A stretch of DNA of 64,000 nucleotides from Raphanus sativus (GCF_000801105.2 NC_079515.1:25443407-25507406), one strand, 5' to 3'. Shown: positions 1 to 12,764, numbered from the stretch's first letter. Translations and numbers: made by a program. Notes: a model not told the origin generated them from the sequence alone.

Positions 1-897
1 TGGTTAAAGTGGACAAACCAAATCTAGAAAATATGTTTCAAGTGCAAAGTGTCTCCCAGTATAATTGAAAAGTTGAAGTGTGTCTTCCAATATAAATATA
101 AATATAAATATATGTGTGTGTGTGTTTGTTTTCATTTTTGGTAATTATTTAGTATTAGGATCATGAGCTCTTTGAGAATGTTTTTGTATTAAGCATCAAG
201 TCAGGTTTCATTTTCATTGTAGTTAGTGTTAGGAATTTTAATATAGATTTTAAGTTTTTAACTAATTGTGTAAGCTACAATTCACATTTTAATCGTATCA
301 CAAAAAACATTCATGTTCTTTTTGTAGAAGAGCCTTTCACATGATATATAAATAGAACAATCATTCACCGACTTTCGTAAATGTAGCCATGTCCAAGAAC
401 TGACCTTACTCGGCATACTCTTTTTAAATCGTCTCAAGTTTAATCAAATTAAAATTATATTATACCACGATTTGTGGATCCAGTTAAGTTGAAATCTAAT
501 CTTGTATAAAGAAAAAAGTGTAAATAATTAGTTAGTGTTGGCAATTAGCAATAGCATAACCAAAATCTTGAAATGAATTTTTAAAAAGAAAGAAAAAAAG
601 GTTGTAAAAAAATCAACATTGTAAACTAAACCAAAGAGTCACTAGATCAGTGAGTATTAGCTTGATGATGTTTATTAGCTTGTTCCTAGGTTGTTTATTA
701 GCTTGATGATGTCTTCGAGTCATTGATTTTTATGTTATACTCCCTCCGTTTCATATTAAGTGTCGTTGTAGAAGAATTTTTTCGTTACAAAAAAGTGTCG
801 TTTTAGTATTTCGATGCAAAATCTATTAACTTTATTCTCCGTTTTATTTTTTTTATTGGTTGAGATGTATGGGTAAATGATGTTTTTATATAGAAAA
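1..897. other. AT-rich intergenic DNA
   Basis: I see no gene here. There is a short (TG)n run near 113-128. A CTCCCTCCGTTTC motif near 740, of the kind that ends many plant MITEs, has no partner that I could find. Confidence 0.6.
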
Positions 898-930
898 CTA
901 GGAAAAGCCCACCCTACGGGCGGGAAATGA
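898..930 (-). mobile_element. Helitron 3' terminus without an assigned 5' end
   Basis: On the minus strand a hairpin (CCCGCCC, loop GTA, GGGTGGG) is followed about ten bases later by CTAG and then a T outside. That is the classical plant Helitron 3' end inserted between A and T. The hairpin closely resembles that of the Helitron ending at 31096. It could be an older element or an alternative end for the element starting at 9012. No helicase or Rep coding is seen nearby. Confidence 0.65.
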
Positions 931-2979
931 TAATAAACATTTCTTAGATCTTAATCAGTAACAATCGCTTACTCGTGAAAAAATAATTAAATTACAAAAA
1001 ATTAATTAAACCGTAGAAAATTTTAAAATTTACGATATGATGAAATACATGTTACATTGATCAAAATATTTTATATAGTGTTTACTTTGTTATAAAAAAC
1101 AAATATAAGTAACTAAATTAATTATTACAAAATATGAAAATAACTAAAATTTTTAAAAATACTTAACTTCTTATTATAAATATTTAGATTATCTTTCTAT
1201 ACATTCTAATAATAGATTGTCATTTTATTTTATATAAAATAAATTTTAACATAAATTTATTAACAACATAACTATTTATCATTAAAAATTTATTAGTATT
1301 TATTTAAATTTTAAAATGGTATTACCATATAATTTAACAATATGAAAGTGTTAATTTTGTAAATATTATAGAACTCAATTTTCCACTTAATGAATTTTTT
1401 TAATAGAATTTTATCAGCAAAAATGTAAATCTGTGTTTTTACGATCTTTTTATTCTGCAACTTATTTTGTTTAATAAAATATTTGTGGAATCGCGTTTAA
1501 GACGCCATTCCGCTGTTCTGCAGGATATTAGCAAGCATAGACTTAATATGTTTAACTTTTTTAACTGAAATTAAAATTATTTTTTTACTAAAACAGTTTA
1601 TATATTTATCTGACAATTTATTTTCACAATCGTAAACTTTTTAATTATTAAAAAAATAATAGAAAATTATTATTTTACTCTTTTCATGTTTGTTTTAGTT
1701 TAACTATAATAAGAGTTAGAATTTGTTTTTTTTTAAATTGCTTGAAGAGTTCAGTGAAGTTATAAGTAATAAGTAGTTGATCCACATAAACCAAAAATAT
1801 ACTCAAGTCAAGTAGAGTACATAAAGATTTAATAGTGATCATTACTATTTACATTTATACATATTTGTTTGAAAATAAAATAAATCATTTAATCTAAGTA
1901 ACTCGTGATTATAATTTTAAAAATAAATGGTACTTGACAATTAGCATATTATAATTATTACACTTTACTATTTACATAATTAACTAAGAAATTTTTAACT
2001 ATATATTCTGATCATGGATGGGTGGAGAATTTTTTTTAAAAACATGATATACTGTTAGATAATTAAGATGATTAGTGGGAGAACAAACTTGCGTGTCACT
2101 ATTGATTTTTTTGTTTGAATGTCTCCATGGTGTAACGTTTGTAACGTTTTATATTGCCATCTCAATTTTAAGTTTTGGGTTGTACAATTTATCGGATAAG
2201 CTGCAATTTTTAAACCCTGTGATTTTGAGTTCATCCTCCGTTGCAAGAAAGAACTTATTAAATGGGACTAGAGTCTTTGTCCGCGCTACGCGCGGAAAAT
2301 AGGTTTAAATATATTGTGTTTATGAATGGAATATTTTAATAAATTTATTAATTTTTATTAATGTATTAGTTTTTTTTGTTTGAGTTTTATAATTTTTATT
2401 AAATAAATTTCTTTGTTTTGGTTTTATTTCTTTATGTTTAGAGTTAATAGATTTTAAATTCTCAAAGCAGAAATAAATGAGTAGCATGACTAACATTCCA
2501 AATGTGGAAACTACTCTGATGTGATTTTTTTTCATTTAAATCGTTAATTTTTATTGACTGCATATTATAACATTTTTGGTTTAGTCGTCTGATTTAGTAT
2601 GTGTTTACTTTTCTCTTCTCCCCAAAGATGCTGTAAAGATTTTTGCAATAGGATAAGCTGACGATATTTGATACATAGATAATACTTGGATATTGTAGAA
2701 TTGTTATATTTAATTTATGTTTTGGTGTAGTAATGGAAATTCTTGTGCCGGGCTTGTGAGTATTCTTGGTTTGGATGTTAGGTTAATATATTGTTGTCAA
2801 TTTGGATTAGATAGTAGATATCAGGAGTAACTGCAAAGGGAAATCATAGTTACTTTTGAAAGGATTGTAAACAATAATATTAAGTGATAGTGGCCGTAGG
2901 AGTTGTTTTTTTCTCTTTCACCTCCTTCAATCGAACGTTATTCTGTTTTATTAGTGGTGCTTTAAAAAGACATATGAAC

Positions 2980-3555
2980 TCATGTGTTTTGTGATTCAAT
3001 AAACTCAAGAAATTTGGCCATCCTCTTAAAGTAGTAACAATCTTCACATGCGGTGTCATCGTCATGATTGTCGCAATCTGTCTGGGGAACTATTATGGCT
3101 ATACTTGTTTTATATGCCGGTTTCATAATGGTTATGATTTGAGCAAGTGATCTTTTGATCATGTTCCAGCATTGGTCGGATCTGAATTGATTGTCTTTCC
3201 ATTGTAACTTATCAAGATATTTTTTTCCCTCTTCGAAATTGCCTATGCACAACATTAGTAGGCCAAAAAGATACGTACCATTGTCGTTGTGTCCTTTTGC
3301 CGACTGGCGAAGATGTTTAAGTCCTTTGATAGATTTATGGAGCTGGAAGTACTGCAGTATTCCTTTGACGTAGTGTACCTCTGGATTGCCAGCGGACAGC
3401 TTTAAAGTTATGAAATTATATAGCATTCTTAGCGGCTCTCCTACATAATATTGAAGATCTAAGTTTTTGAAATAGATGGTGGGGTCTGTGTTTCCTTCAC
3501 AGCTTCCAGTACTTTCGTCGGAATTGTAATCGGTTTCTGTATTATTCGACTCCAT
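2980..3555 (-). CDS. F-box protein At2g35280-like C-terminal domain protein (no F-box)
   Basis: This is a single-exon frame of 191 residues. It resembles the C-terminal TPR-like domain of the Brassicaceae At2g35280/At1g67623 F-box proteins. Typical stretches are GNPEVHYVKGILQYF (an approximate repeat), GTYLFGLLMLCIGNFEEGKKY and a Cys/His tail (QTDCDNHDDDTACEDCYYF). The N-terminus is acidic and Ser/Thr-rich, and the family's F-box of about 45 residues is absent, so it cannot be assumed to join an SCF complex. The ATG lies about 45 bases after a T-rich stretch. It sits inside the Helitron called at 2268-9012, so it may be a captured fragment. Expression is unknown. The domain family is fairly secure; function is not. 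Confidence 0.65.
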   Translation of the reverse strand: MESNNTETDYNSDESTGSCEGNTDPTIYFKNLDLQYYVGEPLRMLYNFITLKLSAGNPEVHYVKGILQYFQLHKSIKGLKHLRQSAKGHNDNGTYLFGLLMLCIGNFEEGKKYLDKLQWKDNQFRSDQCWNMIKRSLAQIITIMKPAYKTSIAIIVPQTDCDNHDDDTACEDCYYFKRMAKFLEFIESQNT

Positions 3556-5269
3556 TGTTTGTGAGGTTTTTTTTTGGTTTTATGATAGAGTGGAGGAACT
3601 GTTGTTTCTTGTATGTTCGAGATGGTTCATGAATTAATATAGCGTACCGGTCAAGGAGTTTTTTTTATGGAAGCCGTTTTTTAAAAAATACATTTAATCT
3701 CATGTTTATACCATGAAAATATTTTTTTCAGTTTTATAATGTTTATTATTTTTTGTTATATTTGGTTATACTCTTCAGCATTTATTTTGATTATATGTTG
3801 TTTTTCCCCAGTATATTATTAGTTTTCCTTAACTTGAGTTTCATGATTAAAAGAGAGTTAGATCCTTTTTGGATCTTACTTCAATAGCTTTTAGAACAAT
3901 AACATTTTTAGTCAGTACTTTTATCTTTTCAAGAAGTTGGAGGAAGCAAGAGCATGTAAATTTATACATCTATCGTCTTTCAAAACCAAAAAGTCCAACA
4001 CAATATCTTGTATGCGTTGTTTTGACGACAAAATATTGACTACTTGGGTTTGCTTTAAGTTTTTTTTTTTTTTTTTGAAAAGATGTTTGCTTTAAGTTTA
4101 TACTTTTTATTGGGCGTTGCATTGTTTGGTCCAGCTTGTCTTCATTTTTATGTATGTTCTGTGGCGTTGGTTTGTTTTGTTAATATGTGGTTTAGTGTCT
4201 ACATTTGCTACTCTCTCTTTCAGTTGTCTTGAATCAATGCACATGGTTTTAATGAGAGCTTCAATATCATCATTTGGTAGCCAAATATAGTTTACCATGG
4301 ATGGCGAAATAGTTATTCTAAGTACTAAAATTTCTGAACAGGGGAGTTATGTTGTTATATCAACAGCGTTTGTTAACTATTGATTGATAATTGAAATATA
4401 AGTTCATAACTAAATGACTTGTAAAAATATATAAAGGAAATGGAAATAATTAACCATAAATTCCATAATTACATCTATTCACAAGCATTTAGACTTGGAA
4501 ATTATTGGATAGACAATAGACAAATAAGCATTAGAGTTTATTTGGATATGTTTTGATGAGGTGCATATAAAAGAGCATATGCTCTATTAAAAAAATTAGG
4601 ACTAAGAGATTAAGAATTTGGATAAAAACAAATACTATCATACAAATTTATTATTCACACCGTTAAACTGTACGAAGAAATTTAGGAGCTGTTTTATTTA
4701 GATCGTGGGAGATGAATTGTTTGGCTACTTCAGCTTTGCCTCTTTGTAGTCACAAAAAAATCCAGAACTCTGATGCATCAAGTGTTTATCATTTACAGAA
4801 ATGAAACAGAGGTCTTTTTTTTTGGGGAACCTGTAACAGAGGTCTCCTTAGATATATAAGGACCTATTTTCATTATGATCCAAAAGAATATAAATCAAAT
4901 CCCCTACTTTAGCGATTTGATCTTGTAACAAAAGGAGTAAATAATGTTATATTCTCCTGAAATACAACATAACATGAAGATTAGAAACTCTGCACCTCCA
5001 ACATCAAACCCCAAATATAGATTTGTTTGGAATGTTATATTCACTATACTAATGAGTTTGTAGGTCCTATATTCCAATTATTGATAAAATATACCTCGAG
5101 TGCATAGCACATTCTCTTTTTTTAGAGTTCCAGTTGCTTGAAAACTTAAATTCGGATATACATCTTATCAAATATATGAACATTTTTTTTTGGTAGAAGT
5201 TGTACAAATACATTTGTTAGAAGACTGACCTCGGTGTTTACTATCTATATAATCTTGAATCTCCTTTGC

Positions 5270-6290
5270 TTTCAAGAGGAACTGAGTTCTAGCTTGTTTG
5301 AAAGAACTCTGAACTCCATTCAAGCAACCTGTATTTAAAATGAAACTTTTATCAGTTATGTTAATAATAAACTTCAGAAGCTTTATTGAATACCCATAGC
5401 ATATTTTGTTTTCTTGAGATTAACGAATTGAAGTGGAGGGCACCGTCTTTTGCTGAATTCAGGAAAAGGCAGCATTGGTAGTCAAGAATAGCACATTAAA
5501 AAAATTCTATTACGATCTGATCTCATATTCCAACTCTACGTTATAGAATCAAAGAATTAGCAGAGAAGGTGAAAATGTGATCACATATTCACATGGACTG
5601 TTAAAACTGAAAGTAAGGGGAAAACATTTAAGAAGTTGATTACCAGGAAAAATCTGAAGTTAAATATACTTCCTTCTTCCCCAACTGCAGATTCATTCCT
5701 TTTCTTTGTTCGTTTCTTCTTTGCAATCCCAAGAAATCAATGGTGGAAGACGCATCCGGAAAAAAAGCAACACTTATCCCATATAAGTAAAGTAATTTAT
5801 CCAAGACTGATATAATATACTAAAGAGAAAAAGTAAACTCCTAGATTACGTGGTAAGTAATTATGAGATAAAACTTTGACGTAGCACAGTTTCACTTTGG
5901 GAGATCATGAAGAGGTTTTCGTCGCATGAATTAAAAGAAACAGAAAATGAATCAAAATGACAAATCAGGAGAGATGACGTTAACAATATCGGATATGTTA
6001 GAGGCTGTTGATTGGATACCTTTTATTCAAGGAGGATGAGTCCCATGGATTCCCCCTTCTTTCTATGTTCTTGGACTCAGCGATCAACATGTTCTCAAGA
6101 CCTCCAAAGATTCAGTTTCTCAGAGGTCATATAGTGACCGCCCAGCGATAGCAGTAATAACAACGAAAAAGAAAATCAGCCATTGAAAGAGCCTTTAGGG
6201 AGAGAAAACGACAGAACGTGTTTGGAGAAGTCAAAGAGATCGAGTCGTGTAAGGAAGCTAAACCTAGGCCTATCATTATATAGATTTTCA
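5270..6290 (-). other. possible fragments of an unidentified minus-strand gene
   Basis: Short open stretches with protein-like composition lie on the minus strand: near 5330-5250 (VQSSFKQARTQFLLKAKEIQ, helical), near 5490-5410, near 5745-5655 (FLGLQRRNEQRKGMN) and near 6115-6010 (MLIAESKNIERRGNPWDSSS). Several are flanked by plausible GT and AG sites. A TATATAAT motif at about 6275-6283 could be its TATA box. I do not recognise the family and could not join a complete reading frame, so no CDS is claimed. Confidence 0.25.
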
Positions 6291-7149
6291 GAAGGAAAAA
6301 TATAGATCACGGCCCATACAATCTACATGGGCTTAGGGTTAGACGGGACTAATGACCCATAAATACGAAACACCAAATATGAGAAGAAACTGAACCAGTT
6401 TTGTAATGCTTACGTTGGAAGGAGGAAGCTGAAAGAACTAAGAACGTGAACTGATGAGATGATGTGGCTTGTGATTATAGTCATGGAGAGTTACATGGCA
6501 CAAACTCATATTCTAAGTGGCTGATTTAATTTGCTGATGTGGATAGCCTCAATGGAGCTCATATTCTCCTTTTAGTATTGTATTGATTCGATTTTATTTC
6601 AAACTCATTGAGTTATTAAATGATTAGTAAGTTTGAACAAAAAAAAAAAGATTAGTAAGTCAAGTTCTATCTGTATATCACACGCAGTTGCAGCAGTTCA
6701 AGTTCACAAATATAAGCAGGATGTTGTATAAGTGTATAAACCAGAACAAAAAAAAAGAACTTTTCAACATCACTGACCTTGACCATACCAATCTTTCCGC
6801 CATTTAAGAAAGATCAGAGTAATAAAATATGTTCAAAAGTCTAAGATTCTACTTGTATCTCTAATCTCACTCTAGCAAAGGCAGTCTTCTCGTATACTTA
6901 AATTTATCACACTTAAGATGAACAATCTTCTGGAGTAACAATTATTTTTTATGTGATGAACCCAACTATCTTTCTTGGATCAACAACGCCATGTTCAGAA
7001 AACCGAGTACTTCCTCATTGTCTATACCTAATGAATCGGCGCCACCTCACTTGTCCAGAGACGTCAGTTTTCCACAAAAGTCATTATTGAATCATGTTTA
7101 GATGACAAAAAGATTATAAACATTGATTATAACGATGATGGTATGGAGA

Positions 7150-7400
7150 GAGAGGAAAGCTCTATATACCAAATGACTTCTCACGGATTCCTAGAGCCTT
7201 TATTACTACTTCCTCATAACGGTTCAGTTGAGAAGGAGTAACTGCATTGGGAAGGTTATGACGGATCTTCTGAAGCAACTGACTTCTCCATGATGTTCTC
7301 AGAAATCGCTCTGCCTCCACATATTCCTTGCACTTGAATAAGATGTTGGAAGATGTAAAAGATGTGAAGCCATGCTTGATGATTTTCCCTCTGTATCTCT
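7150..7400 (-). other. unidentified open stretch next to the RPA-like fragment
   Basis: On the minus strand about 60 codons stay open. They read through FKCKEYVEAERFLRTSW and LNRYEEVVIKALGIREKSF. The composition is charged and probably helical. It lies just downstream of the RPA-like fragment and could be a further exon of the same captured gene or a different one. No family was recognised. Confidence 0.25.
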
Positions 7401-7559
7401 CATTTATTAGTAAGCATTTGTTTAATAGCTCTGTCGTTCGTTTCCGATGTGGACAAATCCAGAAATGAAAGCATAATATTAGGAGTGGGCGTCTTAATTA
7501 AATTCCTCAATGACAGGAAACATAGTACAGAAAAAACACTTTACCTTCACACAAAATGA

Positions 7560-7716
7560 GGCAGCTCAGCAAGATCTATCCTCAGGTCAACACTCATGAG
7601 CTCCCCTCCTTTTTCACATTAAGAATCTTCTAAAAATAAAGAAGATGCATCCCACCTGCCTCAATATAACAACCAGACTTCAACTCAGAACAGGATCTGG
7701 AGTTCGCCATTGCCAT
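7560..7716 (-). pseudogene. RPA-like (DUF223, OB-fold) fragment, broken
   Basis: Minus-strand reading gives MAMANSRSCSELKSGCYIEA, then, after a frame break, NVKKGGELMSVDL-like residues. Crucifer replication protein A-like DUF223 proteins begin with a similar LKPG(R/C) block, followed by a LLRFWEARN(V) and a GGELM block. A stop and at least one frame change interrupt it. RPA-like genes are known passengers of plant Helitrons, which fits its place inside the 2268-9012 element. A second copy of the same kind lies at 33720-33861. Confidence 0.45.
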
Positions 7717-7843
7717 AGCCTGTGTTTGAGAGGTTAAAAAGCAAAGAAGAGGAGCAGGCTATGATATTAGTTGTAGTTTGCATCTCTATTTATAGGATCA
7801 GAAAATTGAAGTATGAAGGAAGTGGAGGAGGATTATTAATTAC

Positions 7844-8567
7844 GAGAAATACTCGGGTTCACCCCTAGAGTGAACCTTTAGGTTCACCCAACCAATAGGA
7901 TTTCGTTATTTTAAATTCAGTATCTTTAAAAAAAGGAAACAATATATTGTCAAATTTTATTATGTTTTTAAAATAAAAATAAATAGAAAATAATAGTAGT
8001 CACAAAAAAAGATTTTATATTTAAAATACCGTCATCAAAACACTAAACCCTAAATTCTAAACCCTAAATCATAAACCTTAAATCCATGGTAAACCCTTGG
8101 ATAAATCTTAAATCTTTGGATTGTTTTTTAAAAATATTTTTAACCAAATCAGCAAAATACTAAACCCTAAACCCTAAATACTAAACCCTAAACCCTTGGG
8201 TAAATCATAAACCCTTGGGTAATCATAAACCCTTGGATAAATCCTAAACCATAGGATTTAGAATTTATCCAAGCATTTTGGATTTACCAAGGGTTTAGGG
8301 TTTATCCAGAGGTTTAGGGTTTAGGATTTAGGATTTATGGTTTAGGGTTTAGGGTTTAGTATTTAGCTGACGGTATTAAAATGTATTTTTCTAAAACTTA
8401 TCTTTGTTTGCAACTAATATTAATTTTTATTTTTTAGTCTAAAAATATTAATATAATTTGACAATATTTTGTTTCCTTTTTTAAAAGATACTGAATATGA
8501 AATAACAAAATCCTATTGGTTGGGTGAACCTAAAGGTTCACTCTAGGGGTGAACCCAAGAATTTCTC
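7844..8567. mobile_element. Mutator-type MITE, 724 bp
   Basis: Both ends carry a long inverted repeat of about 65 bp beginning GAGAAATNCTYGGGTTCACC. The element is flanked by perfect 9-bp direct repeats, ATTAATTAC at 7835-7843 and 8568-8576, the length made by Mutator-like transposases. The interior is non-coding and contains many telomere-like CCCTAAA/TTTAGGG variants in inverted arrangement, so the whole can fold back. It is nested in the Helitron. Confidence 0.85.
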
Positions 8568-9012
8568 ATTAATTACCATGTAGTTGGGCGGCATGATTGA
8601 AAAACATAAATGCGATGAATCTGTATCTTGGAGTGTTTCTGTTGATTTAGATACCAAACGACGTGACATAAGATCGACATAGAGATTCTTCGCGTCGATT
8701 CAAGTCACCCAAACTCTAGAGACTCCATTGTTGATGTTCAGAGAACGCAGAAGATCATTTTAGGTTTTCGGAGATGAAGTGAACCCTAATTTCGGCGCTG
8801 AAGCTAAGATAGGTAAATAACAGGGGCTCTGGCTATTGGGCTAGCGACATACATGGTGAAAAGTCAGGCCCACAAAATATTAAGTTTGGACAGAAAACTA
8901 AACGCACCGTATCATTTAATTGGACAGATGTCGCACTGAAAATCATCGAATTGTTGACGTGTCATCCGACGTAGCGACTCAGGAGAGATACACCATGTTT
9001 TATAGTAATAGA

Positions 9013-9785
9013 TATGCAAAATTTAATGATTTCTTAATCTATGTGCACAAGTCTAATGTGACAATGTTAGTGGGATATGAATTTGTAGTGATTGTTAAAA
9101 TTCTCAAATTCTATTGTTATCGGGTTGTGGATTCTAAGAATCTTAATAGATCTAGTGTTATTAGTTTGATGATTGTTTAACGACTTATAAAATCTCTTGT
9201 TATTCAAAAAGTTTGGTTTTTAATGATTTTAAGTTTCCATCAAATCTAGTGTTATTGGAAATCAAATTCTACATCAGTTTACTCATAAAACAAAAATTCA
9301 AAAATCTTGCATATTTCCCTTAGATTCTTAAAATCCTTGAACTATTTCATAAACTTTCAAAATATGAGAACTCTTTAAAAGTCTTTACAAATTTAAAAAA
9401 TCTCTTGATTTTTAGAATCACCCAAGTCTACAAAATACTACTCTCACTCTCAGAAATTAACAGTTGACTTCGTGATGCTTAAAACAGCCTAGTCAATATA
9501 AGTTTGAGATTATTTTGGACAATATTTGAAAGTTGGATACTTTTTTTTTGGCTTAGTTAAATGGAGTTTTTCCCCATTAAACATTGTCAACGTGTATAAG
9601 CCTAACCAAAAGCGGCCACAGGCGCGACGACGTCCATTATTCGAAACCTTCTGGATCCCACGACAAATCATAAAAGATAAGTATGTTGTGAAGGCCCAAC
9701 TGAAGCCCATAAGAGAGGTGATATAATAAGGCGTTGGTTGAATTATTAAACCTAAATCTAGCAAAAAAAGCACAGAGGCGTGAAG
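9013..9785. other. intergenic, upstream of the UPF0725 gene
   Basis: I see no gene. The sequence is AT-rich up to about 9570, then becomes GC-richer towards the start codon of the next gene, as expected for its promoter and 5' leader. Confidence 0.5.
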
Positions 9786-9974
9786 ATGAAGATGGAGCGG
9801 GGGCGGAAGGCGAAGATGGGGCGGCGACAGACGGTGAAGATAGAGCGTCGCCGGCGGCGGCGGGAGCGAAAGGAGAAGATGGCGCGGAAGTTTATGATCG
9901 GACCGGAAGAGATTAAGGAGAGGCATGCTCTTCTAAGGATCAAATACTATCAAGCACTGACCAAATCCGAGGTA

Positions 9975-10023
<49 letters not shown>

Positions 10024-11170
10024 TCATCGACCATCAACCACTACTTGCTTTGAAATTTTGTTTTTTTTTATATGGTTTTGAATTGCCACTGTACGTCCGC
10101 CCTCTTGTTGATTGCTCGTAGGGGTTCGATGTTACTGCAGCACCATTCTCGATTAACCCAGTGAGAGCACACTACTGTGATGATGGTTGTCCTGACTTAG
10201 TCTTCCTTTATTCCAGAATAGGCCTTCATCGTTACAACTTTCTCCAGGTTCTAAATAGTGTTTCTTTGCCCCCCCCCCCCCCTCTTTTTTAAATGTATAG
10301 ATCTATTTGCTTGCTCGTTCTCATTTCTTTTTATTTTTCAAATTTAGGGCAAAAAATTGCAGCTCAGTAGCGTAAAGAAATACACCAAACCCAGTTGTTC
10401 TCATGTTAACACTTACTGCATCACTTTGGAAGCCGAGGATCCAGACATCTGCGGTTCTCTCCAAACTTTTCAGACCAAAGTTAGTGAACAAAGATTCCGC
10501 AGATTTGATCTGAAGTGCAGTATTGCTAGACCTCTAGGTAAATATTTCATTATTAGTAAGTAGTTCACAACAAGTCATATCATGTCTCAGTTAATCTATC
10601 TTTGTATAGGTGAAACAAATAAGACCATCACAGGTGGCTATAGCTTTGATAAGAGTCCCAAAGTGCTCGAGTTTCCTCAAGAGAACCCTTTTGTTGAAGA
10701 TGGCGGCACAAACCGATTTTACTTGGTAAATTGTTTGTTTTGTTGTTAATTTTTTTTTTTTTTTTATGATTATAATCAACAGCTATTAATTAGTGATATA
10801 TACTATCTTCTTTTTTATTTTTCAGCTCAAGGATTCAGAGCTTCAAGACAATGATTGGATCCGTTTGTACTTGGAACTTGCAGTTGCTACATCCAATAAG
10901 AAAATTGGCCGTGATACGCACAGCCTGGACAGTTTGAAGATTCTGAAAGTGGCTATGGAAAGTACCCAGGGACTTTGCGACTTTGATGCAGTTTTCTACA
11001 TAAGGTACGAGGACTCTTGCGAGGCTCGAGTTGGTAAGGATGTCCATCGCGTTGCTATTGTCAGAAGAATCTTGGATAAGCAGTCGGAACTCTTGAGTCT
11101 CTATGGTTATAACCAGAGCATAAACAAAAGTGCTTCCGTTGAAGCTTGCTCGTCCTTTGCACAAGACTAG
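9786..11170 (+). CDS. UPF0725 (DUF626, EMB2204-type) protein, five exons
   Basis: The exons are 9786-9971, 10122-10247, 10348-10537, 10610-10725 and 10826-11170, all with GT-AG borders, and the frame is open through 320 codons. The product has a strongly basic start (RKAKMGRR, many Arg), then the family opening GPEEIKERHALLRIKYYQAL, INPVRAHYCDDGCPDLVFLY and GLHRYNFLQGKKLQL. It ends with YIRYEDSCEARVGKDVHRVA and RILDKQSELLSLYG. The family is expanded in Brassicaceae and has no known biochemical activity. The first ATG (9786) adds an Arg-rich leader; the in-frame ATG at 9879 (MARKFMIGPEE) fits the family start better, so the true start is uncertain. Intron 1 contains a (TAA)n run. Confidence 0.85.
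9977..10023. repeat. (TAA)n microsatellite
   Basis: About fifteen TAA units occur inside intron 1 of the UPF0725 gene, directly after its splice donor. Confidence 0.9.
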
Positions 11171-11558
11171 ATCCATTTGAGTATTTATCTGGATCAGAAT
11201 AATTAACTCCGTCGGTGGAATGCTTTTTATGCAATTTGTGTGTGTCTAAGTGTGTTGTTCTACATTAATGATATTTCCTTGGTCAAGACTAATTTATTTT
11301 TTACTGTTAAGTAATTTGCTTTTTTAATTTAGTATTATGCAACTTTGTGTGGTTTTAAGTGTGTTGTTTTTTCTGTGTATCTCATTTCATATTGAGCTAA
11401 ACTATTTCACTGACCATATCTAATCCACACTTCCCATCGATCTCTAACCACATAGGCATCGACCTCACAACTCATTGTATAAGTAAGGAAAAACAGAGAC
11501 AGTCCTCTGACTTTCACAATTGCCTTTTCACTAGTTAGGGAACAACTTAACGGCGATA
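11171..11558. other. intergenic
   Basis: This is the 3' flank of the UPF0725 gene and AT-rich spacer. I see no gene or clear repeat. Confidence 0.5.
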
Positions 11559-11841
11559 ATGAACTTACTAGTGTTGCTCTGTTCCATACCTATAATGGTG
11601 TCAGGAACACGGCTTGCCTCACAAAGCCAGATAACGAGGTGTGTCATTGGCCCGTCGCCGTCCTCGGTGTTCTCATCCTCGTCGTCTCTGCCTGCGGCTT
11701 CATCAATGCCTGCCAGTAAGTTTTATATAAAAGACAGAAGCCTGACAAAGATCTTAGCTCTGAGCTCACTTTGAATCATTCTCAGGTACAAGGAGACTCT
11801 ACTGGCTGTTTACCTGTATTGTATTGTGATGGTCAATGGAT
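11559..11841 (+). pseudogene. tetraspanin (TET8/9-like) N-terminal pseudogene
   Basis: The first frame reads NLLVLLCSIPIMVSGTRLAS, matching the first membrane segment of plant tetraspanins. After a small insertion (an extra CA near 11620) the match continues in another frame as KPDNEVCHWPVAVLGVLIL and VVSACGFINACQ, the second membrane segment. A normal intron (donor GTAAGT at about 11715, acceptor CAG before 11786) follows, then YKETLLAVYLYCIV and a stop. The large extracellular loop and the last membrane segments are missing. The retained intron shows a DNA-level fragment, not a retrocopy. Family call fairly secure; non-functional. Confidence 0.7.
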
Positions 11842-12764
11842 AACATTTAGAAGTATAATATTTTAAGAGACCAAAGATAATACATTAGTATCATACGAAA
11901 AACATTTTCAAAATCAATGGATAACATTTAAAGTATAATATTTTAATATTATATGAATCACGATGTGGAATCTCCCAAGTGCTCAGACATCCAAATTTAA
12001 CAATAAAATTGCAAGATACATACCGCACCGCAGAATGTAAAATGAAGGACGCAGAAGTGTAAAAGTCATGTTTCATAATGCAAAATGCAAATATAGGACG
12101 CCCATTGCAGACGTGAATTTGTAAGCTGTTGGTCATTATATCCATCCAACACAATGAAGGCCAACCCATAGTTGTTTACTTTTGAGCCTTATGATTATCG
12201 AACAGAACTAAAATATTGTTGTTTTTCCATCTAGCAAAAGTTTTATAACTGACCCAGTGTCTTTTGCTAAAGACAATCTTTACAACCAAAGACCTTTGAT
12301 CCCTCCTTTGTCAAAAGACTATTGTAAGCCGTGTGTAATAAAGTAATGATTGTATTTTCAATTTTTAATCAAAAGCAGATTTTAGAAAGCCGTGGGTACG
12401 AAACTTGTAATCTATTCTAGGTTTCTAAGTTTCGTTTCTTTTCTGAACATTCTAAGTTGCGTATAAATACTTCTTATGTCGCAGTTTTGTTCTAGGTTTT
12501 CCAAAATTGGTTTAAGTTGTAAGTGAAGCTTCACTGAAACCCAACGATGCATGTATGTCTCCCTCTGTCTATGTTAGGGTTTTGTGTAACACATGTCTTT
12601 TTTTTTTCATTTCTTCATTGACGGTGTACCAGTTTTAGGCAATTTTCTGGCGTTTATGTTGCCGTGATGAAAGGCTTAAGCCTTAATTATGGGCTGCTAC
12701 CCCTGGAAGCAGCCGTGATGAAACGAACAGGGCTTATAATTAAGCCGTGATGAAAGGCTTAATT
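11842..12764. other. intergenic
   Basis: I see no gene. A TATAAATA motif near 12462 is followed by a 5'-leader-like stretch but no convincing reading frame. Near 12660-12755 a short sequence (GCCGTGATGAAA, GGCTTAATTA) is repeated imperfectly. Confidence 0.4.

Larger units (their letters stand above)
2268..9012 (-). mobile_element. Helitron, non-autonomous, about 6.7 kb
   Basis: Read on the minus strand, the element begins at 9012 with TCTATTACTATAAAACATGG preceded by A, and has an ATCTCTCCTG block about 28 bases in. The 3' end at 2268 has a hairpin (CCGCGC, loop GTA, GCGCGG), then a CTAG followed by T. Inside are an F-box-family C-terminal-domain gene, a fragmentary unidentified gene, an RPA-like fragment and a nested MITE. 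No Rep/helicase coding is visible. The 5' end could pair with the other 3' terminus at 898 instead. The pairing is inferred; each terminus is seen directly. Confidence 0.6.

Noticed and set aside
6275..6285. TCTATATAATGATAGG as another Helitron 5' end
   Set aside because: It begins A|TC but lacks the usual following TTAAA block and looks more like a TATA box; the start at 9012 fits better.
9510..9980. Three overlapping long frames on both strands, with Arg/Pro-rich and Ala/Glu/Gly-rich peptides
   Set aside because: They are other-frame shadows of the UPF0725 first exon and its GC-rich leader; the frame continued by the spliced exons is the real one.
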